This document shows, piece after piece, positions 1 through 8,629 of a DNA stretch of 24,027 bases. Each line of letters begins with the position of its first letter. The stretch's first letter is position 1. The translations under genes and the position numbers were made by a program. The notes below the pieces were generated by a model, which saw only the letters and a list, made by a program, of their open reading frames with translations, was not told the DNA's origin and ran no database searches. Source of the DNA: Dissophora ornata (taxonomy: Eukaryota; Mortierellomycota; Mortierellomycetes; Mortierellales; Mortierellaceae); the NCBI GenBank assembly GCA_025201705.1, contig MU617087.1:1-24027 (forward strand), read 5' to 3'.

Positions 1-50
1 CCCCCCTCCCGTAACATGACTTTGTCTTGTTGCAAGTTATAATACGTTAC

Positions 51-261
51 AGCAATGACGTTCACGAGTGTAGTTTTGCCGCTGTTCTGTAATCCGACCA
101 GAGTCAGCTCCATCTGAGTCTATGAAATGATTGAATGTCGAAACATGTCAGCTTTTCATTCAGAGGGTCACTACATGCTTTTGAATGTATAAACGCCAAG
201 TCATGGCTACCTTGTAGAAGAGACTTTTGAGCCAGTCAAGCAGCGCATTAATAAACTCCAT
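51..261 (-). CDS. ARL8: ARF-like small GTPase Arl8, 5' part only (gene runs off the left edge)
   Basis: Two exons are visible. Exon 1 (261-211) encodes an amphipathic start, MEFINALLDWLKSLFYK, then a GTAGCC donor. Exon 2 (113-51) opens after a CAG acceptor and encodes MELTLVGLQNSGKTTLVNVIA, cut by a GTAACG donor. GLQNSGKT is the G1 P-loop, and the 17-residue hydrophobic N-terminal helix before MELTLVGLQ is typical of Arl8, not of Arf1 or Sar1. Arl8 has no N-myristoylated glycine; its acetylated N-terminal helix holds it on lysosome/vacuole membranes, where it couples them to motors and tethering complexes (family knowledge). The switch regions and the NKxD and SAK boxes lie beyond the edge. 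The septin gene follows the same strand upstream, with 591 bp between them. Arl8 identity is fairly secure from the N-terminus alone. Confidence 0.85.
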
Positions 262-852
262 TGTTGTAACGGTGGTGCTATCTGTTGTGTCAGGTGCCTG
301 TCGAAAGCAAGGAGGGAGGGATGAGGATGTCGTCAAAACGGGGAAATGGCGAAGAATAAAAAAAAAACGAAAACGAAATATTCAGAATAAAGGCACTATG
401 GACAATCCGCTGCAAACACGCGTTTCTTGATCATCTGCCCCTTGGACAAAGAAAGAAAAAAAAGGAAAGGGGAAAAAAGGGCATGTGTTGCGATGCTCTG
501 ATCGACCGTCGCGAATTCTGCAGCGCGACAAAAAGAAACACCGCACGATGGACAGTGCACCTTTTGGGTTGACTGCTGTGCGTGACTTGGCCCGGGCACC
601 TGGTCAACCCCCCATATCATGTCCTTGCTATGATGTCATTTCGTGTCGACGACGCGTTTTATTGTCGCGGGTATTTTCGGATTGTTATTAGTGTTGTTAG
701 GCGATCATACATGCGGGGTGGGGATGGAATGGGTCGGTTGCTAAAAAGAAGGGATGGATTGGCTGCAGTCCGCATGGTCTTCGTCTTCTCAGACCCTTCT
801 GTATTATCCATGGAGCCACAGATGCGTCTCTATCCAATCACGAGAGTCACGC
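262..852 (-). promoter_or_regulatory. Upstream region of arl8 and 3' flank of the septin gene
   Basis: No convincing gene lies here. Read on the minus strand, positions about 480-430 form a strongly pyrimidine-rich tract of CTTT/CCTTTT runs, the kind of leader seen before other start codons in this window. It lies about 170 bp before the arl8 start codon. I see no clear TATA box. Short open frames on both strands are low-complexity and have no start context or splice logic. Confidence 0.4.
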
Positions 853-3079
853 TCACTTGGCTTTGAAGAGCTTACTCGAGCTCTTCGACATACTGGACAT
901 ACTGTTGGGGGGTGAGTTCGCCATCAGCTCATCCACCTCTCGCTGCTGCGCCTCGAGCAGAACCTTGTAGTGCTCCAGCTCCGCAACCATGTCCGACTTT
1001 GTCGCATTCAATCGTTCCTCGCGTTCTCGGAGGGCAATCTCCTTATCCTGAACCTTCTCGATAAACTTTTGGCGGATCTCCTCTTCCTTACGCTCCATGT
1101 CGTGTCTGGTCTGCAACCTGGTGCCCTCGATCTGCGATTCGTATCTGTCATCACACTCGAGAATCGATGCTGGTCGCCCGTTAGAGCGGAGGGCCTTTGC
1201 GCGGTGTTCGTGGTAATGGACTCCATGGGTGCTCTCCACGAGATCATGGAGACAAGTTGCAAGGAGGAGTTCTCTCAGATGAACAAAGTCAGAATGCTCC
1301 GCGTTCTCCACTGTGACATACCAGAAACCCGAAAAATCAGGAGCCACGTTAGTCTTTTTTGTGCTTGAAGGTGGTCAAAAAATAATTCGGCAAGAAACGT
1401 CGACAGTTACTATACCCTCTACTACACCCCAGCGGTAGGAGCGGGCACGCACTCTCCTGTTTCCAACGACCGCATAGCTATCGCTTCCAATAACTGAGAA
1501 TGGAATGTATTTCTAGCAGAAGATAAAATATGAGGCGATGAATATACACCATCATTTTGTTGCTGGCTCTCCTGCGGTGACAAAATGCTTACCATGAGCT
1601 CCTCAGCACCGTCGACTTGTTCTGGATACGAAGAAGGGAATGTCTTGATCTCGTGTGCCTCCAAGTCGCGCATCAAAAGGCTCTTGAAAGCAACCTTTTC
1701 CTCGGCGGTCATGGTGTCAGCTTTGGCGATTAGTGGGATGACGTTCGCCTTTTGAGACAAAGTCTTTAGCGCCTTTACGTCGAGTTCCTTCAGCCTAAAT
1801 AAACAAAGCGTGATGATTGTTTGGATGAGATGAGCCCTTGTCTTGTCAGATACTAAAGAGGGGCATGATGATGACTCAAATGGGCATTATTTTTCACAGA
1901 GGTCCTGAGCGCGCTGCTTACCCATGCCCAGTAGGTGCAATAAAGTACAGCACCGCATGAATCCTGGTGTCCGGGATCGCCTTACGAACTCCTGGGTGAC
2001 GCTCTGCAGCCATGTATTCCTCATACTGCTGATCGATGTACTGGATGAGAGGGGTCAAACTGGCGGCAAGAAATTAGGGAGAAAGAAAAGATGGCAGAGT
2101 AACGAGATTAATTAAAAGTGCTCTCAAAAGCCCTAGGCACAAAAAAAATGTAATGAAAGGATTCAACATATATCTTTCCAACCGAATGGGTCAGAGCCAA
2201 CAAACAGCGCCAGTACAAACGAGTGCTCGCAGTTCCCCCGACTACTTACTTGTGCTCCCTGTTCAATTCATCCCCAAAACCGGGTGTGTCAACAATGCAA
2301 AGGTTCAACAGAACACCATCCTCGACCAGCTCTAGAAGGACAAGTCGCACAGGATAGATTTTTTCTTGTTAGACAAACTCCTCGGTATTATTTTTTCCTA
2401 CGCCTCAGACATAACATCGATTGAAACGCAGCGTTATTCCACATACCGTAGTATGACGGTTGAATGTCGACAGTCTGGGTCGAGTGGATTTTCTTGGGAA
2501 GGATCTCCTCCTTGAGATCGGTGTTGAACAGTGTGTTCATGAAGGTCGTCTTTCCGAGTCCACTCTCGCCTAGCGATATTAAAACAACCACGGATGAGCT
2601 CAGTTGCTGACAAAAGGAAGGCGGGAACAGAGGAATAGGGCTATTTGGTGTTTACCAACGACCATGAGGTTCAGGGCAAATGCAGCACGCCTGACTTTTG
2701 AGAACCTCTGAACAGGCAGCGTCTCAAGACCAAGAGGTGCCGAGAGCTCTAACGGTCTGGCCGGAGGGTGTCTCCATGGTCCAGGGTCAGGGAACTGACC
2801 GCTGTTGTATTATTCCGCGAGGTAAAACAATATAAAAAAAAGCATTAGTACACAGCTGGGATAAAGAAAGGGGCCAGGCTTTCTTGTTTTGCTGCACGCG
2901 TCAAGGAAGAGAAAGGAGAGAGAAAGAAACCGTTACCTGTGCTGATGGGCGAATTCCTATGTGTGAGTAATCAGGGAATCAAGTGTTCATGACAATGAAT
3001 GAGATTAATAGCGGCCCTCTGTTCCTGTTCGTTGATTTCGTTTAACAATGGAGTATGCAGCACTTCATACAAGAGGCAT
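853..3079 (-). CDS. Septin GTPase with C-terminal coiled coil, nine exons
   Basis: Exons on the minus strand: 3079-3071, 2956-2937, 2801-2656, 2569-2447, 2331-2250, 2059-1922, 1794-1593, 1512-1416, 1310-853. They sum to 1275 nt, a 424-aa protein, with every join in phase. Septins are filament-forming GTPases that build cortical rings and collars at septa and hyphal tips. The G1 loop reads GESGLGKTTFMNTLF, the G3 box DTPGFGDE, and the G4 box IAKADTMT. The septin unique element follows: IPFSVIGSD, then RVRARSYRWGVVEVENAEH and SDFVHLRELL. The last 100 residues are heptad-rich and charged, with a Ser-rich tail ending in FKAK. The start (MPL in a 9-nt exon) is the first ATG after a CT-rich leader with no earlier ATG; it is the least certain part. 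I cannot assign the septin class (Cdc3/10/11/12-type) from sequence alone. Confidence 0.88.
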
Positions 3080-3345
3080 GGCGTCGTAATCTGCAGGCGG
3101 GAACGAGGAACGGACGAGGTGTGAAGAAAGGGAGGGATGTAGATGCGATTAAGGTTTTTGACGGGGAATTGAATGAACAGGAATGCAAGCGTGTTCGAGG
3201 GAAAGGATGGGAGCGGAAGCGAGCAAGAGACGATGGCAAGAGTGAGGGCGGGAGTGGGTGTGAGCACGCAAGGGTGGCGGTGGAATGCAATTATACTGGA
3301 TGCAATGCAATAATAACCTCGACAGGGCACTGGTGTGTGTAAATG
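3080..3345 (-). promoter_or_regulatory. Septin leader and core promoter
   Basis: Read on the minus strand, this stretch is pyrimidine-rich (CTCACACCC, CTCCC and CTTTCTTC runs) and free of ATG until the proposed start at 3079. A TATAAT-like site lies near 3290. It matches the CT-rich leaders found before other genes in the window. Purine-rich open frames on the plus strand here are shadows of the CT bias. Confidence 0.4.
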
Positions 3346-3965
3346 CAATTATAGTCGATGGATCGTATGTTTGTGTTGAGGTCGTCTATTCGTCTCTTCG
3401 TGCATGTCCCGCCGTCGAGCAGAGACGGGACAGACGCGCGCTCCAGTCCAGGCCATCCAGAGCAACACACGCACACCCCGCGCGTCCCAGCTAGACACTA
3501 CTGCATGCTTGACTAGGTGAATATCCACACGGGTGGAACAGGAGTACTCGTGGAACAGCTCCAGACACGTGTCGTGCAATGCATAGACTACATACATGGC
3601 CGTGTAATCGTGCAACGACGTGTTCTTTCCAGGCTCCCAGGGACAGGGAACACAGAGAGAACGAGACAGCGCACACAGCCTGTCAGGATAAAAATTATAA
3701 AAATCCCACCCCAACGAGTCATGCAAGGAGAGTGACCGCATGACACCGTAGTTCGTATTCACGGGGACAACTAATGAATATGCCCGCGATAGCAGCAACC
3801 TTCTCGTATCAACAATACTGCGATACTGCAGAAGACTATAGCGAAATGAGCACTTCCATTATTTTTACAAAAGTCATGATCACTTTCTGCTCAACAAGGC
3901 TATTCAATTATCATCACCATCATCCCATCACTTACTTGCATCCAGAAAAGGACAGACACTTTACC
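3346..3965. other. Intergenic region between divergent septin and URC1 genes
   Basis: About 620 bp with no supported gene. Open frames on both strands have no recognisable domain, and their composition follows the local GC pattern. The region sits between two divergently transcribed genes, so it probably carries upstream control elements, but I recognise no specific site. Confidence 0.4.
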
Positions 3966-4220
3966 TATAAAAGCTCCAGTTTCTTGTCAAGTCCACCTTT
4001 TCCTCTCTCTCTCTCCTCTCCTCTTCTTTTCCTTTTTCCTTTTCCCTTTTCCCTTTTCCCTTTTCCCTCTTCTGCCCTTTGCGATCCCGCCCAATTCCAC
4101 CAGCATCAGCACCTTTACTTTCCTACACCCACGCTTTTTGCTCCACTTCCCACCAAATTCTCAAGCATCCAAGCCATACAAGAGCCTGTCCTGGTCGATC
4201 AAGTCTCTCAAGCGAACCAA
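3966..4220 (+). promoter_or_regulatory. TATA box, CT-rich tract and leader of the URC1-type gene
   Basis: TATAAAA lies at 3966-3972, about 250 bp before the start codon. It is followed by a long pyrimidine tract (about 4000-4078) that contains four perfect tandem copies of TTTTCCC at 4040-4067. The leader from about 4080 to 4220 is CAC/CCA-rich. TATA plus a CT block is a common fungal core promoter layout and suggests a regulated gene. Start-site selection within the CT block is inference. Confidence 0.6.
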
Positions 4221-6841
4221 ATGTCCGAAGCCACTCTCTCCCAGATCCTGGCCACTCTTGTCGACCTCAAGTCGAGCCACCAGGTCCTCTCTGACAAGGT
4301 ACCTGGAAACACACGGGGCAGACGCAAGAACCTCCTCCAGTCCCATGTCTCGCTTTCTTTCTCAAACAAGACGTTGTCCTGTCTTTGAACGCTTTGGCAC
4401 TAATTTAGCGCTGATATTTTTTCTTTGATTCATGACACGCAACACAATCATGCTAGGTCGACAAGATGCAGGTCGACGCCGTGTTGTCCAAGGACGCCGA
4501 CATGCTTCACAAGGGTAGCCACTACCACAGCAGCGCTGGTAAGAGAGAGGGAAAGAGAGGGAGAGAGAGTGTGTGAAGAACATGAGCGAGAAACGAATAC
4601 ACGTATGAACTTTGGACATGTTAGCACAAATGACATTCCTGCGGCTGTTCCCTCCCTTGAGGAGAATTAAGTGCTGCCCCATCCATTTTTCTTTGTACCC
4701 CCTTTGCTCTGTTGCTCAATTTACTACGCACATGGTTATGCACCGCAGTCATCCAACAAAAAGAGAGATATGCTCGTCATGCTGACGAGCATAGTATGCA
4801 GCATCACGATCCTGGGACATGAATAGCACAAACGTCCCTGTTTCCGCTCACTAAGCGCTGTCTCTCTGTTCGTTCTGTCCCGAATGCTACGCCCAATTGC
4901 ATATTCCACCGTCACACAGGCCACTCCGACTCCGATGGTGACACCGTCTTCTCCCCAACCATTGACGCCGATCCCACCTCCCTCGGCGGTATCTACACCG
5001 AGAAGCCCGTCCTTACTAGTAAGTAGAACCGACATCCTGCTAGTCTTTGAAGGAATGAAGGATGAACGGCGCATGTTGCCATATCATACTAACTCCGTTG
5101 GCTTTGTCTCGATTCCTCTGCGTAGCCTATTCCGGACAGAAGGGCGTCAAGCCCTCCAAGTTGAACTGGGGTGAAGCTGACCCCAAGGTCCGTGGTCCCA
5201 TCGTGGTCTCCCATCTCGCCAGCCAGATTAACCTTCGGTAGGTGACGCTTATAGATCCATGACAGCCTCCATACATCCATGACCCGGGCTTCTAACAACT
5301 GCTCTCTTCATCTAACTATTAGAAACGCCGTTGGTGCTTACGGAGGTCCGTACTCCATTTACCGCTCCCTTGCAGTCGCCATGGGTGACTTACCTGCCGA
5401 TGTAAGTGTCAGCGAAATAGCCGAAAATAAGATGTAATACTTGTAAGTACAGCTTTACTTATCCTGCCTATTTCACCAACCCATTCAGCACAAGCCCAAT
5501 TTCGAAAGCACGCAGCCTCCTATCAATATCAAGCAGCAGCCTCAATGGTCCGATGCCTCCAAGATTGTTTCCATGGATCCTTTTGGCCACCTCACCAGCG
5601 AACACTACAAGGCTGAAATCGAGCAAGGTCTGGACATCCGCCCCACGATCGCCATCACTCGCGCTCACATGATCGTCCCCGAGCTGCAGGCCGAGCTCGA
5701 CAGTGGAGCTTTGAAGGTCGACGGCAAGGTGATCGTGAACGAGACTGGAGAGCTAAATGTTCACAAGGCTGCCGTAGATCCTGTCTGGCACCTCCCTGGT
5801 GTTGCTGCCCGTTTGAATGTTGAAGAAAGCCACTTGCGTCGATCTCTTTAGTAAGTTGCAGGAACTACATAACAGACATACGCTACATAATATCCCAAAG
5901 ATGTAGCCCGGATACTAACCTCTCTAACCTCTTTACGTGTAGTGAAAACACTGGTGGCATGTACCCGGAGCTTGTCACAAGACCTGATCTTAAGGTGTTC
6001 CTGCCGCCGATCGGTGGTCTCACCGTCTACATCTTCGGCAACCACGAGTTGCTGTCAGATCCCAACACACGCCTGACAGTCCGCGTGCACGACGAATGCA
6101 ATGGTTCTGATGTCTTTGGATCCGACATCTGCACTTGCCGTCCTTACCTTATCTTTGGTATAAAGGAAGCAATCAAGGAAGCTCAGAACGGCGGCGTGGG
6201 TTTGATCGTCTACTGTACGTCGCATTATATGTGAATATTTTTTTTTGTCGTCGAATGATAATGGTCATTTATCATTACGATTCGGAGTTGATTATGGAAG
6301 TTGACATTCCCTCTCTTTTTATCATGTCCTGCAAATAGTCCGCAAAGAAGGACGCGCTTTGGGCGAGGTGACAAAGTACCTCGTTTACAATGCACGTAAG
6401 AGAGAGGGCGACTCTGCCTCAAAGTACTTCCAGAGAACTCAGGACGTCGCCGGAGTTAAGGTAAACTTGCATGCAGCCATATTTCCCTGCACAATATTTT
6501 AGCGCTATCTGTATCGCGAGGGCTTTTTCAACTCACACTTCTTCTGGTACCTCATATAGGACATGCGATTCCAAGCTTTAATGCCTGATGTGTTCCACTG
6601 GCTCGGTGTGACAAAGATCGATCGCTTCATGTCCATGTCGAACATGAAGTACGACGCTCTCATCGACGCCGGAATCAAGATTCTGGAACGCGTACCCATC
6701 CCCGACGATCTGATCCCCCCAGATTCCAAGGTCGAGATGGATGCCAAGATTGCGGCGGGATACTTCACCACGGGAGCAATCCCACGCGATGAGGATTTGT
6801 GCCGAACTGTTGGACGTGGTTGGGATGAATTTCAAGCTTAA
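4221..6841 (+). CDS. URC1: GTP cyclohydrolase II-like protein, URC1/URG1 type (uracil catabolism)
   Basis: Nine exons: 4221-4298, 4457-4538, 4920-5018, 5126-5237, 5323-5401, 5489-5850, 5943-6214, 6339-6460, 6560-6841. They sum to 1488 nt, a 495-aa protein, with all phases closing. The C-terminal half holds the cyclohydrolase II zinc site as C-x10-C-x-C: ECNGSDVFGSDICTC, within TVRVHDECNGSDVFGSD. It is followed by IVYFRKEGRALGE, the counterpart of the RibA IYLRQEGRGIGL stretch. The N-terminal half (TYSGQKGVKPSKLNWG, HLTSEHYKAEIEQGLDIRPT) is the extra domain of the URC1/URG1 group, which plain RibA lacks. Budding-yeast URC1 and fission-yeast urg1 are tied to use of uracil as a nitrogen source and are strongly uracil-induced (family knowledge). 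Riboflavin RIB1 is the main alternative, but the long N-terminal domain and the CTCRPYL zinc context favour URC1. The first ~100 residues are poorly conserved and low-complexity. Confidence 0.9.
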
Positions 6842-7266
6842 AGACCCCTTCCAAAAGAAAGGCTCAAAGCATGGAAAGTGAAGCATGGACCCATGAAATA
6901 GCAGAAGGAACGGAGTTTCTTGTTTTAGAACTTTTTAGTCAAGGGTGGACGACGGGTAGCTGATTGAAGGGGTTTATTTGTTTCATTCTAGGGAAACTGG
7001 TAATATGGAAGGAAGGGGTATATAGACAAATAGTAGTGTACATTATTACCGAGAGTATTCTGAGGCGTCTAATACAGAATGTCGATTTGCAATCGGATAT
7101 CGGATTAAGAAGAGGATGGCAATATTTAGGTTAAGCACACAGAATGTGTTCAGTTTAAGACACTGGTGTTATTTTCATTTATTGGTACAGGATTATGCTA
7201 GAGTACAAGAGATATGTGTTGATGGGGTATGAGTTGAGGGTTTACGCTTCTAGTCATATAGCGCGT
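6842..7266. other. Convergent 3' flanks of URC1 and small gene A
   Basis: This is AT-rich sequence between two genes that point at each other, with no supported coding region. Minus-strand AATAAA lies near 7180, about 80 bp downstream of the small gene's stop, and is a plausible poly(A) signal for it. No clear plus-strand AATAAA was seen for URC1. Confidence 0.4.
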
Positions 7267-7440
7267 TTAGCGGATGAATGCTCCAGCGGATGCATTAGGC
7301 ATTGCCTTCTTGTGGAGCATCTCGAGTGCCTGGTCTTGTGTCATCTTGATGACTTGTACGGGGCGCTGCTCGTTCATCGAAGTTCGGGGAGTAGTGGTGA
7401 CTGAAGCGGACTGGTTCTTGGAGGACTTGAAAAGAGCCAT
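7267..7440 (-). CDS. Small protein A1 (57 aa), member of a four-copy micro-gene family
   Basis: A single-exon gene. The protein starts MALFKSSKNQSASV, has a Thr/Pro linker (TTTPRTSMNEQRP), then MTQDQALEMLHKKAMPNAS and a terminal AFIR. It differs from its twin at 14719-14892 at only three residues (V/A, T/S, A/P), although the DNA after the stop codon has diverged. That suggests the reading frame is under constraint. There is no signal peptide, membrane segment or cysteine. The N-terminus is basic and Ser-rich, and the C-terminal part can form a short amphipathic helix. TATAAATA lies 142 bp upstream (7589-7582). Function is unknown; I recognise no named family. Confidence 0.82.
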   Translation of the reverse strand: MALFKSSKNQSASVTTTPRTSMNEQRPVQVIKMTQDQALEMLHKKAMPNASAGAFIR

Positions 7441-8116
7441 GTTTTTAGTGGGTGGGATGATGATTTGACTGGGTGAGTGCTGTCTTGTTGATTGGATTCT
7501 TGGAAGCGTTTGTTAGTTTGTAGCTGAAGTTGTTGAAGCTGTTGAGTGGTGAATGAGGGAAATGGAGCACCTCTCTGGAAGTATTTATACAAAGTTTTAA
7601 ACGCGTCTACTTTTGAAATCAAGTAATCAGCCATCCATGCCGTGAAGTGTGATGCCATGCATTGCGCTGCTTTGCCGAGCACTACACACACAAACGAAAA
7701 GCATTCTCGGCATTGCTTGGCTGCACACTTTGACTACCATTCTTGGCAACCATCCAAATCGACAGTCGAAATTAATTCGCGCATTGATGTCATGTTAAAA
7801 ATTTAAAACAATTTCAGGCACCGCTGAATTTTCCCAAGAAAGTGCCGTGCGCTTCTTGGAACTCCTCCACGATGTTGATCTTCTGTGCAGAATGGTCCAT
7901 GCTTCACAGGATTAGTCAAAAAGGAACGGTCGCACGCCAAGAATAGATTATAGATAGCCGAAAAGTGATATAAAAGAGACCATTTCTGCTCGTCTTCAAC
8001 TCTCTCTTCACTCAACCAACAACCAACCAACAAAGCAACAAAGCACTAAGCTACCAAGCTACCAAGCAATTACTTCCATCCAAGCCCACAAGCACCCACT
8101 CATACATTCATCAACC
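7441..8116. promoter_or_regulatory. Shared bidirectional promoter between small genes A1 and B1
   Basis: A 676-bp intergenic region with two outward-facing core promoters: TATAAATA at 7589-7582 (minus) for A1 and TATAAAAG at 7969-7976 (plus) for B1, each about 140-150 bp from its ATG. The B1 leader is CA-rich with tandem CCAA units and a doubled AGCTACCA. The central part is almost unchanged in the inverted copy at 14010-14718, so the control sequences appear conserved along with the genes. Strong TATA boxes on both sides suggest tightly regulated or highly expressed genes (inference). Confidence 0.75.
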
Positions 8117-8296
8117 ATGGCCTTCTTCAAGTCTTCCAAGAACCAGTCTGCCTCTACCGCTACCTCTCCTGCTGCTACTCCTCGATCGTCAATGCACGAG
8201 CAACGCCCAGCAAGTACGATGACGCTAGAGCAGGCCCTCCTGGTGCTCCACAAGAAGGCGATGCCTAATGCCTCTGCCGGTCCTAACATTCGCTAA
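8117..8296 (+). CDS. Small protein B1 (59 aa), paralogue of A1
   Basis: Single exon with a good start context (CAACCATGG). It begins MAFFKSSKNQSAS, has a longer Ser/Thr/Pro linker than A1 (TATSPAATPRSSMHEQRPA), then MTLEQALLVLHKKAMPNAS and a terminal GPNIR. Both ends clearly match A1, so A and B arose by an older head-to-head duplication. It differs from B2 (13830-14009) at a handful of positions, mostly conservative (E/D, V/M, N/Y, N/S). The gene stands 677 bp from A1 in divergent orientation. No known domain or targeting signal is visible. Basic FKSSK and the linker could be phosphorylated, but that is speculation. Confidence 0.82.
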   Translation: MAFFKSSKNQSASTATSPAATPRSSMHEQRPASTMTLEQALLVLHKKAMPNASAGPNIR

Positions 8297-8629
8297 ACGG
8301 ATGTCCTCTACATTTCCACAAGCATTCATCACTCAACTGTAAAATATCACATCAAACCACCTCTAGCATCATATAATAAAAATTGCTTTTCTGCATCCTA
8401 CTCGATCTATATTCTTGCGCTTGGGATTACTTCCACGTTCTGATAGCCTGCATGTGTGGATCTTCACGGTATACACTCTTCACTGGGGTCCAAAAGACGG
8501 TGAAATGACTGATTATGGTGATGCATTATCAGCGCTACAAGTCTCTCTCACACACAGCTCAACATGTCTAACGGTCATCGTCGCATCTGGTTTTCCTCGT
8601 GTTAGCAGTGTGAGATCGGAACACAGATA

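Larger units (their letters stand above)
7267..8541 (+). repeat. Left arm of a large inverted repeat (about 1.3 kb)
   Basis: This segment matches the reverse complement of 13586-14892. Both hold a head-to-head pair of tiny genes and the promoter between them. Identity is highest in the two coding regions and in the shared promoter of about 0.7 kb. It is lower over the inner flank (8297-8541), where words such as ATACACTCTTC, CCAAAAG and GGTGAAATG still align. Similarity stops abruptly just past the outer stop codon at 7267. I saw no terminal inverted repeats, transposase or target-site duplication at the ends, so a segmental duplication fits better than a transposon. The arms are separated by a spacer of about 5 kb. 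Confidence 0.85.

Noticed and set aside
2971..3798. Long open frames on both strands between the septin and URC1 genes
   Set aside because: They follow the CT/GA strand bias of the septin leader, lack domains and splice logic, and overlap promoter-like sequence.
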